Shown here piece after piece: positions 31,856-39,560 of a stretch of DNA of 64,000 nucleotides. Position 1 is the first letter of the stretch; each line of letters starts with the position of its first letter. The notes beneath the pieces were generated by a model. The model was not told the DNA's origin, ran no database searches, and saw nothing but the letters and a program-made list of their open reading frames with translations. The DNA lies in the NCBI GenBank assembly GCA_963717375.1, contig OY970329.1, positions 2,728,001 to 2,792,000 on the forward strand. Direction: 5' to 3'. A program made the translations under genes and the position numbers. This DNA comes from VRUE01 sp963717375. Its GTDB lineage: Bacteria > Actinomycetota > Thermoleophilia > Solirubrobacterales > 70-9.

Positions 31856-34327
31856 ATGTATCTGAGATCGATCGAGATGAAGGGGTTCAAGTCGTTCCCC
31901 GAGCGGACGAGGCTTGAGTTCTCGCCCGGCGTCAGCGTGATCGTCGGCCCCAACGGCTCGGGCAAGTCGAACATCACCGACGCGGTGCTCTGGGCGCTCG
32001 GCGAGCAGAGCCCGGGAGCGATCCGGGGCGCCTCGATGCAGGACGTGATCTCGGCCGGCGGCAAGGGCATCGGTCAGCGCCGTGCCGCCGAAGTCGAGGT
32101 CGTGATCGACAACTCCGAGGGACGCGCCGCGACCGAGCTCTCCGAAGTTGCGGTCCAGCGCACGCTCGACCGCTCCGGCGACGGTGGCTACCGCCTCAAC
32201 GGCGCCCGCTGCCGCCTCGTCGACGTCACCGAGGTGCTCTCTGACACCAACCTCGGCCGCGAGATGCACTCGGTGATCAGTCAGGGCCGGGTCGAGTCGA
32301 TCATCCACTCCAAACCGCGCGAACGGCGCCTTCTGATCGAGGAGGCGGCCGGCCTCGGCAAGCACCGCAAGCGCCGCCGCCGCTCCGAGCTGAAGCTGCG
32401 GGCGGCGCGCGACAACCTCGACCGTGCCCTGGACCTGGAGCGTGAGGCGCGTGCCCGTCTGCGGCCGCTGAAGCGCCAGGCGCAGGCAGCTGAGCTTGGA
32501 GCGCGGATCGAGCGCGAGGAACTCGGCCTGCGCGGCCAGCTCGTTGCCGAGGAGCTGCGCTTCGGCGCTGACCGGGCGGCCGCGGCGGAGAAGGCCGCGG
32601 TGGAGGCGCGCGCGCAGAGAACCGCGATCGAGAAACGCCTCGCCGAGGTGAGCGAGAAGCGCCGCGCCGCCGAGGAGCGCTTCGCCGCCCGCGACCGCGA
32701 TCGCACCCAGGCCTGGGGAGTGCTGACCAAGCTGCGCGGCGACCAACAGCGGGTCGCGATCCGCGCTTCCGGCCTCAGCGATCGCGAGGGCGAGCTGACG
32801 GGCGCGCTGGAAGCGCTCCGCGCCGAGCTCGGTCCCCTGACTTTGGACGTGGGTGGCTCCGCGGCTCCCGGCGAACGGGTGCGCAAACTGGAAGAGGAGC
32901 TGGGTGAGATCGACGCCGGCCTCAGCAGTGCCGGCGAGGGCTTGGCGAAGGCGCGTTCAGCCGACGCCAGCGAGGCGGCGCGCGAGGCAGCGCTGGCAGC
33001 TGTACGCGGCGGTGCCGAGCGATCGATCCGCCACGCCCGTCGCGCCGAGGGGCTACTCGGCGAGCGTCACCGCGAGGTCCTGCGCAAGCGCCTTGCCGCC
33101 GGCGAGCAACTGCTTGACGACGTCCGCGCGGCAGCTGCTTCGGCTGCCGCGGCCGAGGCTGCGATCCGCGCCCGGGTCGAGCGAATCGAGCAGCGCGTGG
33201 TCGGCGGTGAGGGCGACGGCGATGAGATCGCCGAGGAGATGCGCGCCTGCTCGCAGCGCGAGTTCGAGTTGCAGACCGAGATGACCGCCGCCTCCGACCG
33301 GCTGACCGAGGTTGAGGTAGAGGCGGCCCACCTCGGTGATCGCCGCGCCGAGGCGGCAAAGGAGTTGGCCTCGATCGCCGAGCGGCTTGGCGAGGAGGTG
33401 GCCCCGGCCGAGGAGCCGTTGGGCGATGAGGAGCGAGCCGACATCGATCGCCGCCTCGAGCGCCTCGAGCGTCGCCGCGCCCAGATCGGCCCGGTCAACC
33501 CGCTGGCCGAGAGCGAGTACGAGGAGGCGCGCGAGCACGTCGAGTCGCTACAGGCCCAGCGCGAGGACACCGAGCGGGGGATGCGCGAGCTGGAGGCGCT
33601 GATCCGCGACATCGACCGCGAGATCGAGCGCGCCTTCGAGCAGACCTTCGAGGCGACGGCAAAGAACTTCGAGGAGATGGTCGAGCACCTCTTCCCCGGT
33701 GGTCGCGGTGCCTTGCGTCGGGTCGCCCTGCGCCCGGTTCGCGACGCTGAGGCCGAGGGTGCCGAGGCGAGCGAGGATGCGGCGGCCGAAGGGGACGAGG
33801 ACGGCGAGGAAGCGCGCGAGGAGCTCGGGGTCGAGATCGAGGTCACCCCGGCCGGCAAGTCAACCCGCAAGCTCTCGCTGCTCTCCGGTGGCGAGAAGTC
33901 ACTGGTGGCGATCGCCTTCGTCTTCGCCGTCTTCCTGGCCAGGCCGTGCCCCTTCTACATCCTCGACGAGGTCGAGGCCGCCCTCGACGACGCCAACATC
34001 GACCGTTTCCTGCAGTTGATCCGGCGCTTCTCCGACCGCGCCCAGTTCGTCATCGTCACCCACCAGAAACGGACGATGGACGCCGCCGACGTGCTCTACG
34101 GCGTCAGCATGGGCGGCGATGGCGTGACCAAGGTCGTCTCCCGCAAACTGCCGCGCGAGGTCGAGGCCGAGCAGGGCGGGGAGGAGGCTGCCGCGCCGCC
34201 GCCCTTTGCCGGCGTCGCGGAGGAGAGCAGCGTCGAGGAGGAGCCGGAGGAGGCCCAGCCCCCCGGTCTGATCGGCGAGCAGGCACCCGCGGCGCCGGCC
34301 CCACGCGGGTCTGCCGAAGCCGCCTAG
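31856..34327 (+). CDS. smc: Chromosome segregation SMC ATPase, short and apparently hingeless
   Basis: Condensin-type ATPase. 823 residues from ATG 31856, against about 1150-1200 for usual SMC. N-terminal head: MYLRSIEMKGFKSF, Walker A GPNGSGKSN (31-39), then IEEAAGLGKHRKRR. Charged coiled coil from about 165 to 560. C-terminal head: LSGGEKSLVAIA (676-687), Walker B YILDEVEAALDD near 700, and VTHQKRTMDAAD. No glycine-rich hinge of about 150 residues is seen between the coils, and no CxxC hook. Acidic, Pro-rich tail (about 760-823). Position rnc-smc-ftsY-ffh marks it as the chromosomal SMC. Confidence 0.9.
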   Translation: MYLRSIEMKGFKSFPERTRLEFSPGVSVIVGPNGSGKSNITDAVLWALGEQSPGAIRGASMQDVISAGGKGIGQRRAAEVEVVIDNSEGRAATELSEVAVQRTLDRSGDGGYRLNGARCRLVDVTEVLSDTNLGREMHSVISQGRVESIIHSKPRERRLLIEEAAGLGKHRKRRRRSELKLRAARDNLDRALDLEREARARLRPLKRQAQAAELGARIEREELGLRGQLVAEELRFGADRAAAAEKAAVEARAQRTAIEKRLAEVSEKRRAAEERFAARDRDRTQAWGVLTKLRGDQQRVAIRASGLSDREGELTGALEALRAELGPLTLDVGGSAAPGERVRKLEEELGEIDAGLSSAGEGLAKARSADASEAAREAALAAVRGGAERSIRHARRAEGLLGERHREVLRKRLAAGEQLLDDVRAAAASAAAAEAAIRARVERIEQRVVGGEGDGDEIAEEMRACSQREFELQTEMTAASDRLTEVEVEAAHLGDRRAEAAKELASIAERLGEEVAPAEEPLGDEERADIDRRLERLERRRAQIGPVNPLAESEYEEAREHVESLQAQREDTERGMRELEALIRDIDREIERAFEQTFEATAKNFEEMVEHLFPGGRGALRRVALRPVRDAEAEGAEASEDAAAEGDEDGEEAREELGVEIEVTPAGKSTRKLSLLSGGEKSLVAIAFVFAVFLARPCPFYILDEVEAALDDANIDRFLQLIRRFSDRAQFVIVTHQKRTMDAADVLYGVSMGGDGVTKVVSRKLPREVEAEQGGEEAAAPPPFAGVAEESSVEEEPEEAQPPGLIGEQAPAAPAPRGSAEAA

Positions 34328-34406
34328 CAAGCACCCGGACTGCATTTACCACCTATTCCGGGGCAAATGCATCCCTCGTTCGGGGCGACTGGCGCTTAAG
34401 GAAAAC

Positions 34407-34439
34407 AGAACGTTCTCGGCCCCGGCCCCGCGCTACTCT
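34407..34439 (+). promoter_or_regulatory. Promoter of the WS/DGAT gene with palindrome at -35
   Basis: AGAACGTTCT (34407-34416), a perfect 10-bp palindrome, covers the -35 position 17 nt upstream of TACTCT (34434-34439). A regulator binding there would block or replace sigma contact. Upstream, TGCATTT/AAATGCA forms a small hairpin after the smc stop. Confidence 0.4.
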
Positions 34440-34454
34440 GTCCGCGGGGAAGGA

Positions 34455-34461
34455 AAGGAGG
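34455..34461 (+). promoter_or_regulatory. Shine-Dalgarno site of the WS/DGAT gene
   Basis: AAGGAGG, 4 nt before GTG 34466; too far (19 nt) from ATG 34481, so GTG is preferred. Confidence 0.65.
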
Positions 34462-34465
34462 GGTT

Positions 34466-35950
34466 GTGGGACAACGCCACATGGACCGGTTGACGTCGTT
34501 CGATACGTCGTTCCTGGCCAACGAGAAGTCCAACGGGCACATGGCGATCGGCGCCGTGCTGGTCTGCGAGGGCGAGCCACCCAGCCACGAGGAGTTCCTC
34601 GCCAGCATCCGCAGCCGCCTGCACCTACTGCCGCGCCTGCGCCAGCGGCTCGCCGTGCCGCCGCTGCAGCTCGGCCGTCCCTTCTGGGTCGACTACCCCG
34701 AGTTCGACGTCCACGACCACGTGCGCCGCACAAAGCTGGCCGCACCCGGCAGCGAAGAGCAGTTCCGCGATGCCGTCGCCGAGACATTCGCCCCGCCACT
34801 GGACCGCTCGCGCCCGCTTTGGGAACTGAACCTGGTCGAGGGCATCGCCGGCAACCGCTTCGCAATCGTCTACAAGACCCACCACGCGCTCGCCGACGGC
34901 ATCTCGGTGGTCGACATCGGCGTTCTGCTCTTTGACGTTGAGCCGGTCAACGAGCCGGTTCCGGAGCCGGCGCCGTGGAACCCGCATACGCCGCCGTCGC
35001 GACTGGGCTTGGTCGGCCGCGCGTTTGCCGGTATCGGCGAAACCGCCGTGCGCGGCGTCCGCTGGCTGCTGGCGGGCCTGCGCCACCCGCGCCGGGCGGG
35101 GAGGCGCTTCTCCAACGGCGCCATTGGCCTCTGGGAGGTCACCTGGAACCTCTTCAGGCCGGCGCCAGAGGTGCCGCTCAACGTCGACATCTCGCCGCAT
35201 CGCTGCTTCTACGGCACCCGCGGCGACCTCGACGAGTTCAAACAGATCAAGAACGTCCTCGGGGGAACGGTCAACGACGTCTCCCTCTCGGTCGCCGCCG
35301 GCGCCCTGCGCAACTGGATGCTGGACCGTGGCCTGGAGACCGACGGGGTCGAGCTGCAGGCCCTGGTCCCGGTCTCAGTCCGGGCCGAGAACCAGCACGG
35401 CGAGCTGGGCAACATGCTGACCGCGATGCGCGGCCCGCTGCCGGTCGGGATTGCCGACCCGGTCGCGCGCCTGCACCGAATCACCGAAGCGATGGACGCC
35501 CTCAAGTCTTCCAAGCAGCCGCTTGGCGCGGAAGCGATCTGGGGGTTGAACGACTGGTTCCGGGACTTCGCGCCGCCGCTGCTGCTCGGGCCGACCGCCG
35601 CGATCAACTTCTCCACCCGGCTCTTCAACCTGCTCGTCACCAACTTCCCCGGGCCGCAAGTTCCCTTCTACGTGCGCGGCCGCGAGCTGGTCGAGGTCTA
35701 TCCGGTCGGCTTCCTCGCCAAGCGCCACGCCCTGGCGATCGCGATCTTCAGCTACAACGGCTCGATCGGCTTCGGCCTGCTCGGCGACCGCGAGTCGTTG
35801 GGCGATCTCGACCGCCTCGGCGCCTACATCGAGGGAGCCGTGGAGGAGCTTCGGGCCGCTGCCGGGATAGCCTCCCCGAATGGCAACCAGCTGGCAGGAG
35901 ATTCTCGACCTGGGATCGCGGACGGCGACGGAGGCCTCGTCCGAGGTTGA
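34466..35950 (+). CDS. Wax ester synthase / diacylglycerol acyltransferase-like O-acyltransferase
   Basis: 494 residues. The active-site HHxxxDG reads HHALADG at about residues 139-145; NDVSLSVAAGALRNWM and the C-terminal NFPGPQVPFYVRG segment are typical of WS/DGAT (Tgs-type) enzymes that acylate diacylglycerol or fatty alcohols at the membrane. The last 71 nt overlap ftsY in another frame, and the ftsY promoter lies within this gene. Storage-lipid synthesis is inferred from family. Confidence 0.85.
   Translation: MGQRHMDRLTSFDTSFLANEKSNGHMAIGAVLVCEGEPPSHEEFLASIRSRLHLLPRLRQRLAVPPLQLGRPFWVDYPEFDVHDHVRRTKLAAPGSEEQFRDAVAETFAPPLDRSRPLWELNLVEGIAGNRFAIVYKTHHALADGISVVDIGVLLFDVEPVNEPVPEPAPWNPHTPPSRLGLVGRAFAGIGETAVRGVRWLLAGLRHPRRAGRRFSNGAIGLWEVTWNLFRPAPEVPLNVDISPHRCFYGTRGDLDEFKQIKNVLGGTVNDVSLSVAAGALRNWMLDRGLETDGVELQALVPVSVRAENQHGELGNMLTAMRGPLPVGIADPVARLHRITEAMDALKSSKQPLGAEAIWGLNDWFRDFAPPLLLGPTAAINFSTRLFNLLVTNFPGPQVPFYVRGRELVEVYPVGFLAKRHALAIAIFSYNGSIGFGLLGDRESLGDLDRLGAYIEGAVEELRAAAGIASPNGNQLAGDSRPGIADGDGGLVRG
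35868..35873 (+). promoter_or_regulatory. -10 element of ftsY inside the upstream gene (leaderless)
   Basis: TAGCCT, 6 nt before ATG 35880, within the coding region of the WS/DGAT gene. Confidence 0.55.
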
Positions 35951-36878
35951 GTCCGAGGCGGGGCGCCGCGGCGTTTTCCGCCGCCTGCGCGAGAGCCTCT
36001 CCAAGAGCCGCAAAGCGCTCAGCGAGGAGCTCTCGGCCAGCCTCTTCGATCGCATCGACGAGGAGACCTGGGAGCGCCTCGAGGAGGCGCTGATCCTCGC
36101 CGACGCCGGGGCGACGACGACGGCCAAGGTGGTCGAACGGCTCGAGCACGAGGTCGAGGGCGGCAGCGTCGCCGCTGACGGCGAGGCGGTGCGGGCGCGC
36201 CTGATCGAGATCCTCGCCGAGGTCGCCGGCACGGCTCGCGCCCCGATCGACCTCAGCGGCGAACCCGCCGTGCTGCTGATGGTCGGTGTCAACGGCACCG
36301 GCAAGACGACGACGATCGGCAAGATCGCCTGGCATCTCTCGAAGGAATTCGGCCTCTCCGTCGTCCTCGGCGCCGCCGACACCTACCGCGCCGCCGCGGC
36401 CGAGCAGCTCGCCGAGTGGGCCGACCGCGCGGGAGCGGAACTGGTGCGCTCGGCCGAGGGCGGGGACCCCGGTGCCGTCGCCTTCGACGCGATCGCCGCA
36501 GCTCGTGCCCGCGGCGCCGACGTCGTCATCGTCGACACCGCTGGCCGCCTGCACACGCAGAGCAACTTGATGGACGAGCTGGCCAAGGTGCGACGGGTGA
36601 TCGCCAAGCAGATGCCCGGTGCCCCGCACGAGACGCTGCTCTCGATCGACGCGACCACCGGCCAGAACGGCCTGCGCCAGGCGAAGATCTTCGCCGAGGC
36701 AGCCGAGGTCGACGGCGTCGTCCTGACCAAGCTCGACGGCACCGCCAAGGGCGGCATCGTCCTCGCTATCGCCGCCGAGCTCGAGATCCCGGTGAAGCTG
36801 ATTGGCACCGGCGAGCAACTGGAGGATCTGCGCCCCTTCGACCCGACCGACTTCGCCAACGCCCTCCTAGCCCCATAG
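35880..36878 (+). CDS. ftsY: Signal recognition particle receptor FtsY
   Basis: SRP-GTPase that docks the SRP-ribosome complex at the membrane. 332 residues, short acidic A domain, N domain (about 25-120), G domain with GVNGTGKTTTIGK near residue 136, AADTYRAAAAEQL, DTAGRLHTQSNLMDEL, TKLDGTAKGG and the closing GTGEQLEDLRPFDP. ATG 35880 is backed by the -10 just upstream. Confidence 0.95.
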   Translation: MATSWQEILDLGSRTATEASSEVESEAGRRGVFRRLRESLSKSRKALSEELSASLFDRIDEETWERLEEALILADAGATTTAKVVERLEHEVEGGSVAADGEAVRARLIEILAEVAGTARAPIDLSGEPAVLLMVGVNGTGKTTTIGKIAWHLSKEFGLSVVLGAADTYRAAAAEQLAEWADRAGAELVRSAEGGDPGAVAFDAIAAARARGADVVIVDTAGRLHTQSNLMDELAKVRRVIAKQMPGAPHETLLSIDATTGQNGLRQAKIFAEAAEVDGVVLTKLDGTAKGGIVLAIAAELEIPVKLIGTGEQLEDLRPFDPTDFANALLAP

Positions 36879-36928
36879 CGGTGACTTCGTGGTTGTGGGT
36901 CCGTATGCCCCCAAAAACACGAAGTCAG
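36877..36928 (+). repeat. Hairpin repeat, family B, copy 2 (ftsY-ffh gap)
   Basis: AGCGGTGACTTCGTGGTT (36877-36894) begins within the ftsY stop codon; TGACTTCGTG pairs with CACGAAGTCA (36918-36927) and GGG/CCC inside. Shares the 18-mer and the closing GAAGTCAG with 8067-8118, but the inner stem and loop differ. Confidence 0.6.
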
Positions 36929-36934
36929 TCCGAC

Positions 36935-36940
36935 TAAGCT
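36935..36940 (+). promoter_or_regulatory. -10 element of ffh (leaderless)
   Basis: TAAGCT, 7 nt before ATG 36948; it favours this ATG over the TTG at 36945. Confidence 0.55.
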
Positions 36941-36947
36941 GCGTTTG

Positions 36948-38315
36948 ATGTTCGACCAGCTCTCAGACCGGCTGCAGGCGACGCTTTCCGATGTCCGCTC
37001 GCGCGGCAAGCTGAACGAGTCCGACGTCGACTCGGCGATGCGGGAGATCCGCCTCGCCCTGCTCGAGGCCGACGTCAACTTCAAGGTCGTCAAATCCTTC
37101 ACCGCAACGCTGAAGGAGCGCTGCCTCGGCGCCGACGTGCTGAACAGCCTTGACCCGGGCCAGCAGGTGGTCAAGATCGTCAACGAGGAGCTGACCGGGC
37201 TGATGGGCGGGACCGGGCGCGAGCTCGCTTTCGCCTCCGGCGGCCCCACCGTGATCCTGATGGCCGGCCTGCAGGGCTCAGGCAAGACCACTGCCTGCGC
37301 CAAGCTCGCCCGCTACCTGCGCGAGTCCGGCAAGAAGAACGTCGCCCTCGCCGCCTGCGATGTCTACCGTCCCGCCGCGGTCGATCAGCTGGTTACGGTC
37401 GGCCGCCGCGCCGGTGCTCACGTCTACGAGAAAGGCACCGACGCCGACCCGGTCGAGATTGCCGGCTGGGCCCTCGACCGCGCCCGCGAAGAGAACCGCG
37501 ACGTGCTGATCGTCGACACCGCCGGCCGCCTCCACATCGACCAGGACCTAATGGAGGAGCTCTCGAAGATCCGCAAGCGGGTCAAGCCGCACGACGTGCT
37601 GCTCGTCGTCGACGCGATGACCGGCCAGGACGCGGTCGGCGTCGCCGAGTCCTTCGCCGAGGCGGCCGAGTTCGACGGCGTCGTGATGACCAAGCTCGAC
37701 GGCGACGCCCGCGGTGGCGCCGCGCTCTCGGTCAAGGCGGTGACTGGCAAGCCGATCCTCTTCGCCTCGACCGGGGAGAAATTGGAGGCCTTCGACCGCT
37801 TCCACCCCGACCGCATGGCCTCCCGAATCCTCGGCATGGGCGATGTGCTCAGCCTGATCGAGAAAGCCGAGCAGCAGATCGACGAGAAGCAGGCGCTCGA
37901 TCTCGAACAGAAAATGAAGAGCAACAGCTTCACGCTCGAGGACTTCCTGCAGCAGCTGAAGCAGGTGCGGAAAATGGGCCCGCTCAGCGGCCTGCTCGGG
38001 ATGCTGCCCGGCATGGGGGCGATGAAACAGCTGAAGAACGCCGACGTCGACGAGCGCGAGCTCGACCGGGTCGAGGCGATCATCCTCTCGATGACGCCGG
38101 AAGAGCGCGCCAACCCGGGACTGATCAAGGGATCGCGCCGCAAACGCATCGCCAACGGCTCTGGGACCAAGATCCAGCAGGTCAACCAGCTGGTCAAGCA
38201 GTTCGACCAGATGCGCAAGATGATGCGCCATATGGCCAACGGAAAGATGCCCGATCCGCAGCAGCTCGCCCAGATAACGGGGGCCGCGCCGCGCCCGAAG
38301 ATACGCAGGCGCTAA
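36948..38315 (+). CDS. ffh: Signal recognition particle protein Ffh (SRP54)
   Basis: Binds signal peptides and 4.5S RNA and pairs with FtsY. 455 residues: N domain, G domain with GLQGSGKTT near residue 106, DTAGRLHIDQDLMEEL, TKLDGDARGGAALS, and the methionine-rich M domain (about 300-440) with GPLSGLLGMLPGMG and the RNA-binding GSRRKRIANGSG. Confidence 0.96.
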   Translation: MFDQLSDRLQATLSDVRSRGKLNESDVDSAMREIRLALLEADVNFKVVKSFTATLKERCLGADVLNSLDPGQQVVKIVNEELTGLMGGTGRELAFASGGPTVILMAGLQGSGKTTACAKLARYLRESGKKNVALAACDVYRPAAVDQLVTVGRRAGAHVYEKGTDADPVEIAGWALDRAREENRDVLIVDTAGRLHIDQDLMEELSKIRKRVKPHDVLLVVDAMTGQDAVGVAESFAEAAEFDGVVMTKLDGDARGGAALSVKAVTGKPILFASTGEKLEAFDRFHPDRMASRILGMGDVLSLIEKAEQQIDEKQALDLEQKMKSNSFTLEDFLQQLKQVRKMGPLSGLLGMLPGMGAMKQLKNADVDERELDRVEAIILSMTPEERANPGLIKGSRRKRIANGSGTKIQQVNQLVKQFDQMRKMMRHMANGKMPDPQQLAQITGAAPRPKIRRR

Positions 38316-38318
38316 CCT
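38313..38318 (+). promoter_or_regulatory. -10 element of rpsP overlapping the ffh stop
   Basis: TAACCT uses the ffh stop TAA as its first bases; 12 nt before ATG 38331. Confidence 0.4.
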
Positions 38319-38330
38319 GCCGCAGTCCAG

Positions 38331-38585
38331 ATGGCCGTACGAATCAGACTAAGACGAGTCGGGTCGAAGAAGAACCCGATCTGGCGGATCGTCGTCGCCG
38401 ACAAGCGCTCGCCGCGAGACGGGCGCACGATCGAGACGATCGGCCGCTACAACCCGCAGACCGAGCCCTCGACGATCGAGCTCGACGAGGAGCGTGCCAA
38501 GCACTGGCTCGAGCACGGCGCTCAGCCCTCGGAGACGGTCGCCACGCTGCTTCGCACCAAGGGCATCGCCGCCTCCGGCAGCTAG
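38331..38585 (+). CDS. rpsP: 30S ribosomal protein S16
   Basis: 84 residues, MAVRIRLRRVGSKKNPIWRIVVADKRSPRDGR(T)IETIGRYNPQ, the standard S16 sequence (RLRRVGSKKNP and SPRDGR are diagnostic). Confidence 0.96.
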   Translation: MAVRIRLRRVGSKKNPIWRIVVADKRSPRDGRTIETIGRYNPQTEPSTIELDEERAKHWLEHGAQPSETVATLLRTKGIAASGS

Positions 38586-38597
38586 GACGGCTGGTCG

Positions 38598-38828
38598 ATG
38601 ACCGAGCTGCTGGAGTTCCTGGTCCGGTCGCTGGTCGAGGACCCCGCCGCGGTTGTGGTCGAGGAGATGGAAGAGGACGGCGACCTGGTTTACGAGATCA
38701 CCGTCGCCGAGGACGACCTGGGCCGGGTGATCGGCAAGGGCGGGCGCGTCGCCAACGCGATCAGGACGATCGCCAAGGCCGCCGCTGTACGGCTCGATCG
38801 CCGTGTCATAGTCGACATCCTCGATTGA
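38598..38828 (+). CDS. khpA: KH-domain RNA-binding protein KhpA
   Basis: 76 residues with a single KH domain; the GxxG loop is GRVIGKGGRVANAI near residue 45. KhpA (with KhpB) binds RNA and affects cell size and division in Gram-positives. Normal position after rpsP. The TGA overlaps the TTG of trmD. rimM, usually between khpA and trmD, is absent. Confidence 0.88.
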   Translation: MTELLEFLVRSLVEDPAAVVVEEMEEDGDLVYEITVAEDDLGRVIGKGGRVANAIRTIAKAAAVRLDRRVIVDILD

Positions 38829-39502
38829 AGCTCGACGTCTTCACCCTCTTCCCGGAGGCGTTCGACTGGTTCCAGTCGCAGCGCTCGGTGCAGAACGCCC
38901 TCTCCGAAGGGAATGAGCTGCGGCTCTTCAACTACCGCGATACGACCCCGCTTGGGGCCGGGCAGGTCGACGACGCGCCGTACGGGGGAGGGGCCGGAAT
39001 GGTTCTTCGCGTCGATGTCGTCGACGCCGCCCTGCAGGCCGCCTATCCACGCGGCGAGAGCCCGCGCGTGGTGCTGCTCTCGCCGACCGGGCGGCTGCTC
39101 GACGACGAGCTGGCCGACGAGCTGACCCAGGAGCCGCACGTGGCGCTTCTCTGTGGGCGCTACGAGGGCTTCGACGAGCGGGTGCACGAGCACTTCGCCG
39201 ACGACGAGGTCTCGATCGGCAGATACGTGTTGGCCGGCGGGGAGATGCCGGCGATGGTGGTCGCCGACGTGGTCATGCGCAAGCTCCCCGGCGCCCTCGG
39301 GCACGAGCACAGCGCGGTCGAGGAGTCTTTCAGCCAGGTCCTGGAGGGAATGCCCGAGTACCCGCACTACACCCGTCCCGCTCAGTACCGAGGGTGGTCG
39401 GTGCCGGACGTTCTGGTGTCCGGCGACCACGAGCGAGTTCGGCTCTGGCGCATGGAACAGAGCCGGGTTCGAGCCGAGCAGTTCGAAAAAGACCTCAAGT
39501 AG
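38825..39502 (+). CDS. trmD: tRNA (guanine-37-N1)-methyltransferase
   Basis: Methylates G37 of tRNAs reading CNN codons and prevents frameshifting. 225 residues from TTG 38825, overlapping the khpA stop as TTGA. SPOUT trefoil-knot motifs: LFPEAFDW, DDAPYGGGAGMV, LSPTGRLLDD, CGRYEGFDERV, SIGRYVLAGGEMPAM and the C-terminal HYTRPAQYRGWSVPDVLVSGDH (YRGWSVPDVLVSGDH). Confidence 0.95.
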   Translation: MKLDVFTLFPEAFDWFQSQRSVQNALSEGNELRLFNYRDTTPLGAGQVDDAPYGGGAGMVLRVDVVDAALQAAYPRGESPRVVLLSPTGRLLDDELADELTQEPHVALLCGRYEGFDERVHEHFADDEVSIGRYVLAGGEMPAMVVADVVMRKLPGALGHEHSAVEESFSQVLEGMPEYPHYTRPAQYRGWSVPDVLVSGDHERVRLWRMEQSRVRAEQFEKDLK

Positions 39503-39503
39503 G

Positions 39504-39554
39504 TACGATTGCCCGCACCGCGCGGCGCCCAGGTCGGGCCCGGCGGTCTTTTTT
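39504..39554 (+). promoter_or_regulatory. rplS promoter and leader hairpin with U-run
   Basis: TACGAT (39504-39509) just after the trmD stop is a candidate -10. The leader would open with a GC-rich hairpin ACCGC...GCCC/GGGC...GCGGT (39517-39547), then TCTTTTTT, 6 nt before the rplS ATG. This is terminator-like and could attenuate rplS or end the trmD transcript. No Shine-Dalgarno site is present. Confidence 0.45.
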
Positions 39555-39560
39555 CGAGCT

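Noticed and set aside
34407..34416. LexA/SOS box
   Set aside because: Actinobacterial boxes are GAAC-N4-GTTC; here GAAC and GTTC are adjacent with no spacer.
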